Of a DNA stretch of 64,000 nucleotides, positions 48,985 through 60,433 are shown in pieces. The translations under genes and the position numbers were made by a program. Below the pieces are notes generated by a model, which saw only the letters and a program-made list of their open reading frames with translations, was not told where the DNA came from and ran no database searches. Positions within the stretch are counted from its first letter, which is position 1. Every line of letters starts with the position of its first letter. Origin of the DNA: Pogonophryne albipinna (taxonomy: Eukaryota; Chordata; Actinopteri; Perciformes; Artedidraconidae); contig CM053259.1 of NCBI GenBank assembly GCA_028583405.1, positions 18,389,594-18,453,593 on the forward strand. The letters are read 5' to 3'.

Positions 48985-50139
48985 TTTATTTTTTCAATGT
49001 TATGTACAGGACCGTGCATCAGAGCAGACGGAGGTAAAATCTTTCATTTTATGTAAACCACATTGAAGGACCTACTTTTCACTGAAAAAGGACAATGTGG
49101 TCCGACAATATTCTGTAGTTTCTTACATTTCCCCCCATTATTGTCAAGAAAATAACATTATAAAAATGCACACAGTACAAATAATGTTGAACTGCAAATA
49201 GCAAGATATGCTGAAATACATGTATACACACTTGCTGATTATTCATACAACAACTTTTAAACTTCATTAATTTTACAACTGTAGCTTCACAATAATAAAA
49301 TCGGTAGCCTACTAACGCAAATACTGTACATGTTGAAACAACCAGAAAATTATATTTTACTAGAGAAACAAATATGCTAAACATTTTATAAGATTTTCTG
49401 TGATTTAATGGCAAAAACAATATAATATTATAGTTTGTCCCCCAAACTGCCATGTTGAACAAGGGAATTAAAACTCAAAAGGGTTATGTGTTGTCATTTT
49501 AGCCACACATTTCTTCATCAATTTACACTTACTTAAAGTGCTGAAATATTCTTAATACTTTAGAACATCTTATTTCAGATGGCTACTTTTATAACCATAT
49601 ACCTTCATTTAAACAGCCAAACCTGCAATTTGATAAACAGGGAAATGTCATTATGGTTGAAATGTAGTAAGACATAATATGTTTACTGTTTACATAAAAA
49701 CATGCACAAACTGTCTCATAAATAATATGCAAGTTTTGTTGAAATATATTCATCTTGAAAAAATCATTCAAAATCAGTCATCAAAATAAGAGTCCAGTTT
49801 TAAAACAGATGGACTTTTCCCAAAGGCTCAGATAAGATGCAGTGCATTAGGAAAGCAACAATCAGTCAGTGACTATAGTGCCATGGCCCCTGCACCAATT
49901 TGGTACGTGTATGTCAACAAAAACTCTACTTTGAAAATGTAGCTTTGAGCCTCTGCAGTGCAAGATCCTGCCATTTATGGATAACAGAATAATTACAGTA
50001 TGTGGTATTAAAGCTACCATGTTGTCATTACAATATGTGTTGTAACAATATTCAATACAGGTGTGGTATTATCTGTTGTGACAGATTGTAGCTTAGAGTT
50101 ATAGTGCAACAGTAATCTGTCATGCTATCAGCTTGATCT
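48985..50139 (-). other. Probable 3' UTR of tshz1
   Basis: The AT-rich DNA directly after the tshz1 stop codon, read on the minus strand, contains no transposon. Candidate polyadenylation hexamers are attaaa at 49409-49404 and aataaa at 48990-48985. Which one is used cannot be told from sequence, so the lower boundary is arbitrary. Confidence 0.35.
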
Positions 50140-53100
50140 TCATTGTTTGTCCAACTCTCTCACAAAGATAATGTGGTCCTCTGGCGACTTTCCGTGTGAT
50201 TTGCAAAGGTGCAATTTGATTGCATGCTTGCTCGCAAATGTCCGATTGCACAGTGTGCACTGATATATTGAGCCAGTGTCTTCTTCTGTAAGTCCAGAGG
50301 AACTGAAAGTCTTGTCCTCTATTCTGCTAACTGGTTGCTGCTCTAATAAATCTATGGAAAGCTGTGAGAGGCCCTTCAGGGTGAACCCAAGGTGGGACTC
50401 CAAATGGTGAATGTAGGCGGAGGGAGTCCTAAACTGGGAAGCACAGTCATTGCACAAAAACTGAGGTTGGCCAGAGTCAATACTCTTTAGGAACTTTGTG
50501 CCACCTGTCCGCTTTAACTGGTATTTTACATTGGCCAGCCAATGTGAGATGGTGGTCATGGAGAGTCCAGTGAATTTACAGATGTGGACCCGTTCCTGGG
50601 GTCCCAAGTCACTGATGGCAAACTTCCCCTCAGGAGTCTCCTTAAGACATGAGACAAACTGGGCCTGGAGGATCAGGAGGTGCTGCGGATTCCAGTTGGA
50701 CTGTCGACCCTTCCGTCTTTGGATGGGAGACAGCTCCTCCAGGCTATCCTCAAAAGAACAGCCATCAAGATCTGACTTCTCAGAGACGGAAGAAGGGGTT
50801 GTAGATTTTGGTGTCAAACGGCCCGTCAGATTTTTAACCATGTCTGAAATATCCATCAAAGCATTCTCCCGTAGAGGCGGAGGTGAGGACTGTGAGAAAT
50901 CTTTGTAAGATGGTTTGCTGTTGTTGACGCTGCCATTGTTGTTTGGTGTAGAAGCACCCTTGGGCGTACTTCCGTTGGTGTTTTTGGATTTTGTCAAGTC
51001 CATGGGCTGATCTTCTTCATCGCAGCACTGGCTCACGGGCTCTGCTGACTTAATCTGAGAAGAGTGGTTGTTGATCTTATAAAGCATTGCAAAGGGGTCT
51101 ACAAATGGAGTAGCCACTTTTGCAGCTTTCCCCAAGTGGTTGTTCATGATAGACTGCAAAGCACTAAGAGGGTTCACAAGTGGCTGTTCAGGTGAGTGAT
51201 CAGTGATGATGCTCAGGTTATTGCAGTCATTGCTTACAGGTTTTTTTGGTGAATCAACTTCACTCTTTATATGCGCCTGTACTTTACTCTCTGCCTGCTC
51301 TCCTTCTCTCCGTCTCAATTCATTCTGGTCCCCTACTACAGTATTTTTTCCTGCCCTTGAGCTTTTTTCTGGATTGGGTGAAGCCCGTTTGTCCTTAGGA
51401 TTTGGCATTGGAGACTTTGTTGACCTGAACTTATTACGTACAGTTTTTTCCTCCATTTCACTCTTTACTGAAGTTTTCCCTGACACTTTCTCAACCAGCT
51501 CCTCCATGGCCAGCACATTGCTCTTGTGACTGGGCGGTGGAGAGGGGCTATTAGGTGAATGGATCAGTGTGCCTAAATCAGAGGAAAGTAGCTTCAAACT
51601 GTTGCTGCTGAACAGAGGCTGGACTTGAGCACATGATGGTAAAGTAGACTTAAAGCATCCATGAAGCTGATAGGCGGCATGAATGCTAGGGTATCCACCC
51701 CAGGTTGGTGAGCCTGTTTGGGCTTTGGTGATTGCACTTGAAACTGTATTCTCTAAAGACTTTATGATATCCAAGCCCCCTTTAGGGGCCTCTTCCAAGT
51801 CTTCTTCTCTGAGATATTGGTAAGATCGGATCTTTTTAGGTTTATCAGCTTTTTCGGGAAGATCTTCTTTCTCTTCTTTAATTTTTTTCTCTGGTTCCAT
51901 TGCTTCCATTTTCTCCTCCTCTGCCTCTTCATCTCTCATGACTTCATTTTTCTCTTCAGGGGCAGTGGGCGGCCGTGGGGAGCCGGGCTGTGACCTCCCA
52001 TTGGGTGCTGGGAGTCGTGTGGTAGTCGGTGGCAGAGGAATTGACTGAAACTTCTCCTCAATGATAGGATCAAAAACTAACTGCTTACCCTTTTTAGAGG
52101 CTGAATTGGTTACTTTCAGAAAATGTCCTGTGACCATCATATGGGCTGTGAGCTGCTGCAAGGTGTCATGTGAACTGCCACATTCCATGCATTTGAGAAT
52201 TTGGGCCTTGCGTGCCTCAAATTGCCAAGTATAACTGGCACCGTTCTGGTAACCATATCGATTATTTGGAGTGACATAAGGATTGGTCACTCTTTGGTCT
52301 CTAGGATGCTCTCCCATGTGTATGCCTGATGAGACGGACTCTGGCGAGCTCGGGGACATCAAGTCTTGAAATGCTCTTTTTTTGGTTGGGGGTACCAGCT
52401 TTGAAGTTAGGGCTGAGATTGGTTCTTTTAGAGGCACTTTCTGATAGTGTTTAGTTTTGATCATATGAACACTGAGGTCTTGCAAGGATTCAAAGGAGTG
52501 GCCACAGTACATGCACTTAAGAACTTTCTGGGCATCCTCTTTGCCTTCCATCTCCAGCAGAGACCGCTTACGTGGCTTGGACCACCTCCTGCTTTTATCA
52601 TCCTCGCTATCCTTATTGTCATCACGGTAGTGGCCCGACTCGTTCATGTGCACCGTCAGGCCGACCAAAGTGTCATAGGCCCCACTACAGTCCTTGCACC
52701 TGAACTTACTCGCACCTGTAAACACGGGGCCATAGAGCTTGCTGTTTTGCCTGTAAAGCTGCACGGTGCTGAAAAGGCTGTGCTCAGGAAGGAGTTGGTA
52801 TGGGGTATGTTGAAAGGTTTTTGCCAACGCTGCCTGGTGCCAGTCATAGGCCAATCCTCCTGTGTTGCCAGAGCTTACACTGGTGCCACTGTTGCTGTTG
52901 CTCGACACTGCTCTGGTTGTGGTGCTGCTCATGGTAATATTAGTAGAGGCTGAGGGGTTGCTAGTGCTCGACCTGCTCTTCAGATGGATGTTGCCTGGGC
53001 TGTGACTGTTCAGGATCCCATTGCTCCCTTTGTGATTGCTCCCATTGTCCTTGCTAGCTGGGTAATTGTTCCCTTGTTTACTTTTTAGCATGTCAAGAGC

Positions 53101-53480
53101 AATGCTGGACCAGGAGGCATCCGAGATCAAGTTTGCATAGACAGATTTCATTTTTGCCAGACTGTCCTGTATTGAGAGACCGTTAATGGACTCTGTGCTC
53201 TCCCCAGTCTTCTCCTCTACCTTTTCCTGGTCGTCAAAGGAGGACACGGTCTTAAGGTCCACCAGATGATCACTGGTGGTGCTGAGTGGAGAGGCGTACC
53301 CAGCGTCTGGGTTGGTGCCATTGCTGAGTGGAGAGTTTTCGCAGCTATAACGATTTCCTGCGTCCTCGTCATCGTGGTAAAGATAGTCTGCATCTTGACC
53401 ATCCAGGGAAAGGCCATCATCTTGCAGATGTTCTTCTTCATCAATATTATCCAGCTTCAATTCATCCTCTGGTCCGTAAA
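50140..53480 (-). CDS. tshz1: Teashirt zinc-finger homeobox protein 1, main coding exon
   Basis: Nuclear transcription regulator of the teashirt family, which in vertebrates acts mainly as a repressor in development. Numbering follows the open frame from 53493. An acidic N-terminus (EEEHLQDDGLSLDGQDADYL, TSHZ1-like) is followed by a Ser-rich region. Three spaced atypical C2H2 fingers follow (C266-H288, C327-H349, C435-H457), then a CtBP-type motif PMDLT (830-834), a homeodomain-like region (about 926-997, with NWNPQHLLILQAQF and ISHWLANVKYQL) and two C2H2 fingers (C1014-H1034, C1079-H1100). The linker LVFDPIIEEKFQSIPLPPTT favours TSHZ1 over TSHZ2/3. The exon starts after the acceptor ttttccag at 53481. 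The first five codons of the open frame (MCFPV) are essentially intronic. The initiator lies in an upstream exon not seen here, so this entry is 5'-partial. No frameshift is present. Confidence 0.96.
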
Positions 53481-53490
53481 CTGGAAAACA
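53481..53490 (-). promoter_or_regulatory. Splice acceptor of the tshz1 main exon
   Basis: The minus strand reads tcctctcctttgtgttttccag|tttacgg, a pyrimidine-rich tract ending in ag. The cut falls inside the valine codon of VYGPEDEL, which aligns with the known exon 1/exon 2 junction region of TSHZ proteins (short exon 1, then EEEL-type sequence). Confidence 0.9.
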
Positions 53491-56145
53491 CAAAGGAGAG
53501 GAAAAGGGACATTAGATATTGTTTGTAAATATAACTTTCATACATTCACATCAGACAAATTATGCATCTACCGCCCTTACTTTATGAGTGTAGTATGTGC
53601 AATAAACCTAACGAGGATTTGTGTCGATTGTCCCAGCAGAGGACACAGGTCTGCAATAATAAAGTGGCAAACATCCATATCTTGACAATGACAAATAGTC
53701 CTCTTCACTGCGCTGCCTAATGAAGCTATTGAACACTACATCTCAGCAAGGGTAGAGAGCAGAGATGAGCCACTGAAATGCTTCTGCTTAGTTTAAAAAC
53801 TAAAAACAAGCACAAATGTAATATCATACAGAGAACAAATCCCCAGCGAAGATGATGGTTATTAATCATGTGGTGGTATCTGTTCCTTCCCAATAGAAAT
53901 TAAGACATTTTTGTCTCTTAACAATTGAAAAAAATACAGGAAAGAGAAAAATCTGCCTCACTGATTGCTCTTTAACAACTTACTTTGATGTTTCCTTTAG
54001 AATATAGAGTCAATGTAACAATACATTAATAAGATGAATGTACTGCATTTGGGCCAAGATTTCAGAATACTCATCAATTCTAAGAAATGTTTCCTCATCA
54101 ACAAATTAAAATGCAAGAGCAGCCTACAGCCACTAGTCGATGCAGAGTATTTCAATATCTATTTTTGCTGCTGTAAAGCTTCCACAGATCTGTTTCCGAC
54201 TTTGATTTGCTCTGTTCTTCCAACATGCCACACATGCTATGGATTCACAAGTAAGAGATAGTGGAGGAAAATGCCAGCTGCATCAGCCCTGCCAAGCCAT
54301 GGTTGGCTGGAGTCAACTTGGCATCAACTGTGGAAGTCCTCACAGCGTGGTGCTCGGAAACGGCCAGTGGACATGACAAGCCGTGTTGTTACTGCCTGTG
54401 CTCCCAGAGAACTCACAGCTTCAAGTGTGCCATTTTAAAACAAGAGAGAGATTTATTGTATCAGTGGAAAATGGCTGCCCACTCTCTGTAACAGTCAACA
54501 ATTTTTACAAATCATTTGTTCAAAAAAGAATCAAATCTGCATTATAATTCCTTCAGATGAGTGAGATAAAAACAATTAAAAAAGGAATAATTCTCCTCAA
54601 TACTAGGAGGATAAAAAGATTTAAATATGATAATGGAACCAGATTAAGAGAGACATATAAGAGAGAAGAAGTGAGAGGGAAATGTTGAGGGTTAAATATG
54701 CTAAGGCAGCTCCCCCAATCCATTCCTCGTAAGATGCTTGTCTGAGGTGCCAGAATCAGTCTCCAGTGAGGAGGCAGATGTGCTGTCAGCTTCAAACAGC
54801 ATGTAGCTCTCTATCCCATAATCGGAATGGACATAATACCTGATGTCTGTGAGGTGCCAGTTACTGCTGCCTGGGAAAAGCTGGAGGTCCAACAGCTGCA
54901 ACTCTCAGCCTCGCGTGTGTAAAAGCGTGTGTGTGAGAAAGAACGTACATGCTCAAATGTACAACGTTCCTGTTCTTAATTAAACTATTCTATTGGTAGT
55001 CTTTCTCTTCACTGTAAGCTTTAATTACACTCAGGCCACTCTGAAATAATTCAATTGAGTTAGTCACTAAATTAGAACATGTTAACCTTTTGGCAATGCA
55101 GCTGCATAGCGTTCTTTAAACCTGTCTCGTCCTTCCTGTCAAGATTCAGCCCACTGTATTGAAATAAATGCAAAACTAAACCTATTCAAAGTCAATGTGG
55201 GGAGAGTAGTTAAAGACAAAGCCGCTTAGCTGACAAAGTGAGAGAAACCTGACATCAGTACAAACACACACACACATTCAGACACAGAAAACACACTGAC
55301 ATTAAATTCTAGTCTTTCCCTGCCATCCTCCGTATGTTGCCTTGACAGGCCTCAGTGTCAGGAGTGTGTCAGTGTCAGCCCGAGGTGTCAGTGTCCACGC
55401 AAACAAGCCAGAGAGGAGGTGGGATGGGAAAGTAACAACAACAAACACAAGTCAGCCATTTTTTTTTCAACCCCCCTGCTCGAGCCTCCTCCTTCACCAT
55501 CTGTGTCAGAAAAGCTGCGGGTGCCACCGCCGGCTAATAAGGCAATCAGAGATGGAAAAGATGCTGACACGGCGGCTTTCGAGCGTCACTCAGAACAAAA
55601 GAGGAAGGGGAGAGGGAGGGAGAGAGGGATAGGGAGGGGATTAAAACGGGGGTGGAGGGGGAGGATTGGGGGAAGGTGTCTGTTGTGGTTGTCAGTCAAA
55701 AACGTAAGCCCACTTTGTGCTGTCAAGGAGGATAGGGAAAAAAGGGGAAGTTTTTGAAAAGAGAGGAGAAAAGATGTGTATAGGCCAGCGAACAAGAGGT
55801 GTGTGTATTGTTGTGCGCTAATGTGTGTGTTTGTGCGCATATCTCCCCAAAAAAAAACGTGGCAGGGAAACAAGTTCAACAGCATCCAACAAACTAAGTG
55901 TTATATTTCAGGAGAGATAAAGTAGTGAAATTACTGCCATGTGCACGAGTTTTTAGGTGTGTGTAAAAGAGGTGTGGCTGATCACTTGTGTGTGTTTTTC
56001 AAGTGTCACAGTGTGTCAGGTGCATGCAGAGATGCAATGTGGCTGGTGGGGGGGAAAGCGAAGCCATCTGCGTCTGGAGAGGAGCCTGTTGTCACTATTG
56101 TTGTGCCCAGAGTCCAGGATTTCCTGCTGCAGACAGGTGACACCA
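53491..56145 (-). other. tshz1 intron 1, proximal part
   Basis: Non-coding DNA immediately upstream of the main exon. No transposon ends were found. At 55590-55680 there is a purine-rich ggaggg/gagaggg tract. No sequence resembling the conserved short exon 1 (MPRRKQQAP-type) was found on the minus strand. Confidence 0.6.
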
Positions 56146-56470
<325 letters not shown>

Positions 56471-56539
56471 CCCCTAAGGCAGGAAGCTGTGTGAAGTCCA
56501 AACACACACATTTAGCTTTTTCTACACATTTGAGAGGGG

Positions 56540-57580
56540 TCCTTGAGAGGACGATATTCGATCTTTGCTTCGCACTACGGAGGCCGAGAGTCTCAGTTAT
56601 CAACACACATGGAAGTCGAGGAGAAAGAGAAACACAGCGCACCGAAAAATACCTACAAATCAAACGTTTGGCAACACTTCGGATTTTTCAAGAAAGACGG
56701 TCAGCTTGAAAAATCGCTCGCAAATTGTAAACGATGCCGAGCCGCTTTAAAGTACACAAGTAGTACGAGTAACTTAGTGACGCACATAAAGAGGCGACAT
56801 GGAGTCTGCGGCTGAAAAGAGAAACCTGAAAGTTAGACATGAGTTAAATCACTCAGTGAGGTGTTCTGTCAGAGAGAGTGGTGTTTAGTTTACCTGTGAC
56901 TGCCAATAATAGTTTCAATGTCTTCCTTACTGTAAGCAGTTATGAAATATCTGTTTGTGAAAGGTTATTTGTATTTTGTATTGTTCATATAGAAACCACT
57001 GCTTTCTGCTCACTGGTGAGTTAGCCTCTGAATGAGTGTTAAGCACATCAGGCTGGCAGCTGTATGGGCATTGCACTATGGTAGTTGTTATTTGCACATT
57101 GGTAATCATAGGCAATGCATCCTTAAGTTGTTTAACTGTGAGGTGTTATACAATTGTACTTTACTCTGGAGACAGAGAACACTACTACACTTGTGAAAAG
57201 GCCAGTTTGTGAAAGGTCCAAGTGTTTGTTTTTTTGAAGGTAAAAAAGAAACCGCATGATGGGATGCGCAGTACTAGTAGAGAGAACCAAATATGTACAT
57301 CACTTTTTTGTTAATTTATGATATGCTGCATATGAGGAATAAAACAAAAATCCTCTGTCGTACCATATTGAATTGTATCATTATTTTGCATCGTGTTGAA
57401 TCGCATCGCCCCGAATCGCATAATGTTGAATCAAATCGTATTGAACTGTATCGCAACAGGGGTGAATCGTATCGTATCGCCTGGTGTTTCAAATGTATCG
57501 TTAATGTATCGTATCGTATCGTTGGCAGCGTATCGAGATGCGCATCGTATCGGCCTCAGTGATGGAGATGCACATCCCTA
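56540..57580 (+). mobile_element. BED-finger hAT remnant
   Basis: The right end is agatgcacatcccta at 57566-57580, preceded by many tatcg/gtatcg words (57400-57560), a typical hAT subterminal array. The left part encodes a BED zinc finger on the plus strand. I could not find a matching left end, which may be lost near the microsatellite, and the right flank gtcctcac has no certain partner. Boundaries on the left are approximate. Confidence 0.65.
56609..56815 (+). pseudogene. BED-type zinc finger of an hAT transposase
   Basis: The frame from the ATG at 56609 reads MEVEEKEKHSAPKNTYKSNV, WQHFGFFKKDG, CKRCRAALKYTSSTSNLVTH and IKRRHG before a stop. That is a full BED finger (C-x2-C ... H-x4-H) with the aromatic W-x-H-F-G-F start. 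BED fingers sit at the N-terminus of hAT transposases and bind the transposon ends. The frame ends shortly after the finger, so only the DNA-binding part survives here. Confidence 0.8.
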
Positions 57581-57588
57581 GTCCTCAC

Positions 57589-59208
57589 TGATTTCTATGC
57601 AACTGAACTGCATGTAACACACATGCATTGTTCATGCAAACATGAACACATGCGTGGACTGGGACTTGATAATGAACCTTAATACTTCTAACCAACTGTA
57701 ATGTGTCAATAGAAATGAGTACCAAAGTTGGGATTGAATGTCTGGTCAGATTTAGAATCTTGTGTTTATTTACACTCGAATCGCATACTCACAATCACTG
57801 ATCTAAAGCATAATTTGGCCAATTTAAACGTACATGTATTAAAGTTAAGTTATTTTAATAATAAATTGGATTTTTGTCGGAAGAAATATGTATATTTTAA
57901 AGCAAGGTATAGAATAGAAAAATAAAGAAAATGCAGGTACTCCATCACCAGTCGTATCTAAAACAACACCTGGACACACACATAAGAATTAAAACTGTGC
58001 CAAACACTCGGCTGGTGTCAGACACACTGACCAGTTCTAAGTGATAACATGAGGCCAGGTGAGACAACTAGAGTGTGACATCGCACTGGAACACACACCC
58101 TTTTTTATCTTCTTTGCTTTTACACACACACAAAACAACAAGCACCCACACAACAACACACACTTTCCCTTCATTTATTCATGTTGTCTCGGAGAAGAGG
58201 GCAATCCTGGCTCTCATTTGCAGTGCTAATGTCCAATCCCGCCAGCCCTCACCCGGCTGATTTACCCTGCGCTGCATCTGGAGCGGGGCGGCCGGCGAGG
58301 CCCCCTCACACCGTTTAGTGGCCCTTCAAAATGAGAGCTCTGCCGTGGCAGTCTTATTTCTCTCTCCCGTTTCGCTTTGTCACCGGCCCCTCCATTCCCT
58401 GCCACTCACCTCTGATGGCTTTGGACAAGCCTGATCAGTGTGTGTCATTGACCTGTATGGCGTGCATGAGTGTGTGTGTGTTTCAGCAGAGAGAAGGCTG
58501 TAAATAAAATGACATTATTATTTCCTCTGTCCTATCATGTAGAAAAGCCAATTATGGTAATGCTTAGTATGTCAGGCAATCTCTGTCTCTCTCTGCTCTC
58601 CCCTATCCTCCTCATTCTTGCCTTTTTTTTCTATCTCGTGGATAGCAGTGGCTGTGGTTTCATAGGACCTGACACTCTCTTTGGACTACTCCATGGACGA
58701 CAACTACCAAACAATATGGCGTTTCATACAATTCTGCATCAGATATAATCTGATCAACATCATCAACGATCTTTAGTTCAAATATAAACTCTAGATCAAT
58801 CAAGTTTACTTTTTGTTTTCCTACTATGAAAATGAAAACCCATCTTGTTGTTCATTTGGAGCAGAGCACCTTGAAGGGTTAGATTCAAATGCATGTTTAA
58901 GAACGCCACTGCCTCGCAACACAGAACAAAGCTCCATAAATAGACACACATCAGATGTATTAGCCAAAATGTAACCCACAGCTTGCTTGACCAGACATGT
59001 AAAAGCCTACCTAACAGAGCCCCCCCCCCCATCCCGCGGCCCCACCCTCTCCTTACCCACATGGAATAGTCCACCATATGGCACAATAGCTCCGGGGCCT
59101 GTAATAGCTTGTGTGTTGTACAAATCATCCTTCTTAGCTTCCACGACTCTTCCGGTTTGGGAAAACAAAACATCCAGCACAGTCTGGACATTGGGAGCAG
59201 CTACATGT
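57589..59208 (-). other. tshz1 intron 1, middle part
   Basis: No exon was found. The stretch 58160-58440 is GC-rich and non-repetitive, unlike the surrounding AT-rich DNA, and would be a sensible place to look for a conserved non-coding element. A poly-C run lies at about 59021-59030. Confidence 0.4.
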
Positions 59209-59661
59209 GCAGACAATAGGGGTGTAACGGTTCACAAACATTTCGGTTCGGTACGTACCTCGGTTTTTAGGTCACGGTTCGGTTCGGTACGTTTTCGGTA
59301 CAGCAGAAAAAATTATCACAAAACATAACATATTTTTTTTTAATTAAACTGTGAATAATGTATTCACTCAAATAAATACAAAATATAATATAATAAACAT
59401 TAAGGTGCAGCATTTCGATGAACTAAAATAATCTGTATTTGAACTTTACTGTACTAGTACTCACAAAACATAAACCATTAGTTTTGGGTTTTTAATTATT
59501 ATTAAACTATGAATATTCACTCAAATAAATATAAAATATAATAAAATAAACATTAAGGTGCAGCATTTCGATTAACTGAAATTATCTGTATTTGAACTGT
59601 ACTGTACCTAAGCAGCCAGCTTGACATTAGGACTTGCTTGTCATTGTATTTTCATGTTTTT

Positions 59662-59898
59662 TTAAAGAAAGATGAACTTGTCCACATTGCTTGCTGAAAG
59701 GGCAGATCTGCTGGCACTAACAATGTCTCCTGCTGTGGAGAACACCCTCTCGCTAGGGACAGAGGTAGCAGATACAGCCAGGTAGCGCTTTGCTAACATG
59801 GCAACATAAGGATATTTGGCGTTTGTAATAGCTTTGGCTCGGTCTGAACTTTTTGCGAGTGGTGGAGGCTTAAATGCTAGTGGGAGTTGGGTTTGCAC
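59662..59898 (-). pseudogene. hAT transposase C-terminal dimerisation block
   Basis: The frame reads AITNAKYPYVAMLAKRYLAV, then SATSVPSERVFSTAGDIVSA and SRSALSASNVDKFIFL before a stop. This is the hATC signature (S-x-P-S-E-R-V-F-S-x-A-G). It overlaps the end of the BED frame by about 20 bases in another frame, so the two parts cannot form one protein without a frameshift. Confidence 0.85.
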
Positions 59899-60143
59899 TT
59901 CAGTCTTTTGATACCGGTGATATTCACGTTCGGGTGATGCCTTTTCAAATGAGTGTGTAAGTTTGATGTATTGCCAGCCGCGTAACCAATTTTAGTTGAA
60001 CAATGCCGACAAACAGCTTTGGTTCGGTCCACCTGTCTTTTTCCGTCATCCTTGTACGTAACTGCGAAACCAAAATGTTCCCAAACCGGAGACTTCAATG
60101 ATGCTGGAGGATTTTCGAGCTCAACTTTATCTGCGTTCGCCAT
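59877..60143 (-). pseudogene. hAT transposase N-terminus with BED finger
   Basis: From the ATG at 60143 the frame reads MANADKVELENPPASLKSPV, WEHFGFAVTYKDDGKRQVDR, CRHCSTKIGYAAGNTSNLHT and HLKRHHP. This is an intact BED zinc finger. After KRLKC the frame ends out of register with the C-terminal block, showing a large internal deletion with a frame change. The start is supported by the match of ENPPASLKS with the copy near 16037 (EDPPASFKS). Confidence 0.85.
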
Positions 60144-60433
60144 TTCGACAGTTCCTCAAATTACTGACTACATTTGAACGCATCCCTCTGACCAGCTCGT
60201 CCAATGAAATGACTTGCTCGCTCTATGACGCGTTGAACACAATGGGAGCAAATTACTGAGTGCTGCGACGCAGCACCTGAGATTACTTCCAAGAAGTTGT
60301 TCACGTTCTCAATTTTTTACGTTTAACGTTATATTCGTTCGGTACACTTCGGTACACACGTGTACCGAACCGAAGGGCCCGTACCGAATAATTTCGGTAC
60401 GGGTACGTGTACCGTTACACCCCTAGCAGACAA

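Larger units (their letters stand above)
59217..60425 (-). mobile_element. hAT element, internally deleted, BED plus hATC
   Basis: The ends taggggtgtaacggttc and gtgtaccgttacaccccta are flanked by a perfect 8-bp duplication gcagacaa (59209-59216 and 60426-60433). The subterminal DNA is rich in ggttcggtacg words. On the minus strand a BED finger (60143-59880) runs into a deletion and then the hATC end (59898-59662). It is the same family as 15732-17236. Confidence 0.93.

Noticed and set aside
52447..52953. Open frame of 168 codons on the plus strand
   Set aside because: It is antisense to the tshz1 coding exon and has no family motif. The minus-strand protein explains the sequence.
53481..53493. 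ATG at 53493 as the tshz1 start
   Set aside because: The codons MCFPV overlap the splice acceptor ttttccag, and TSHZ proteins begin in a separate short exon. The true start is upstream and outside the visible sequence.
57380..57560. Repeated tatcg words as a regulatory array of a host gene
   Set aside because: They lead directly into an hAT right end (cacatcccta) and are best explained as transposon subterminal repeats.
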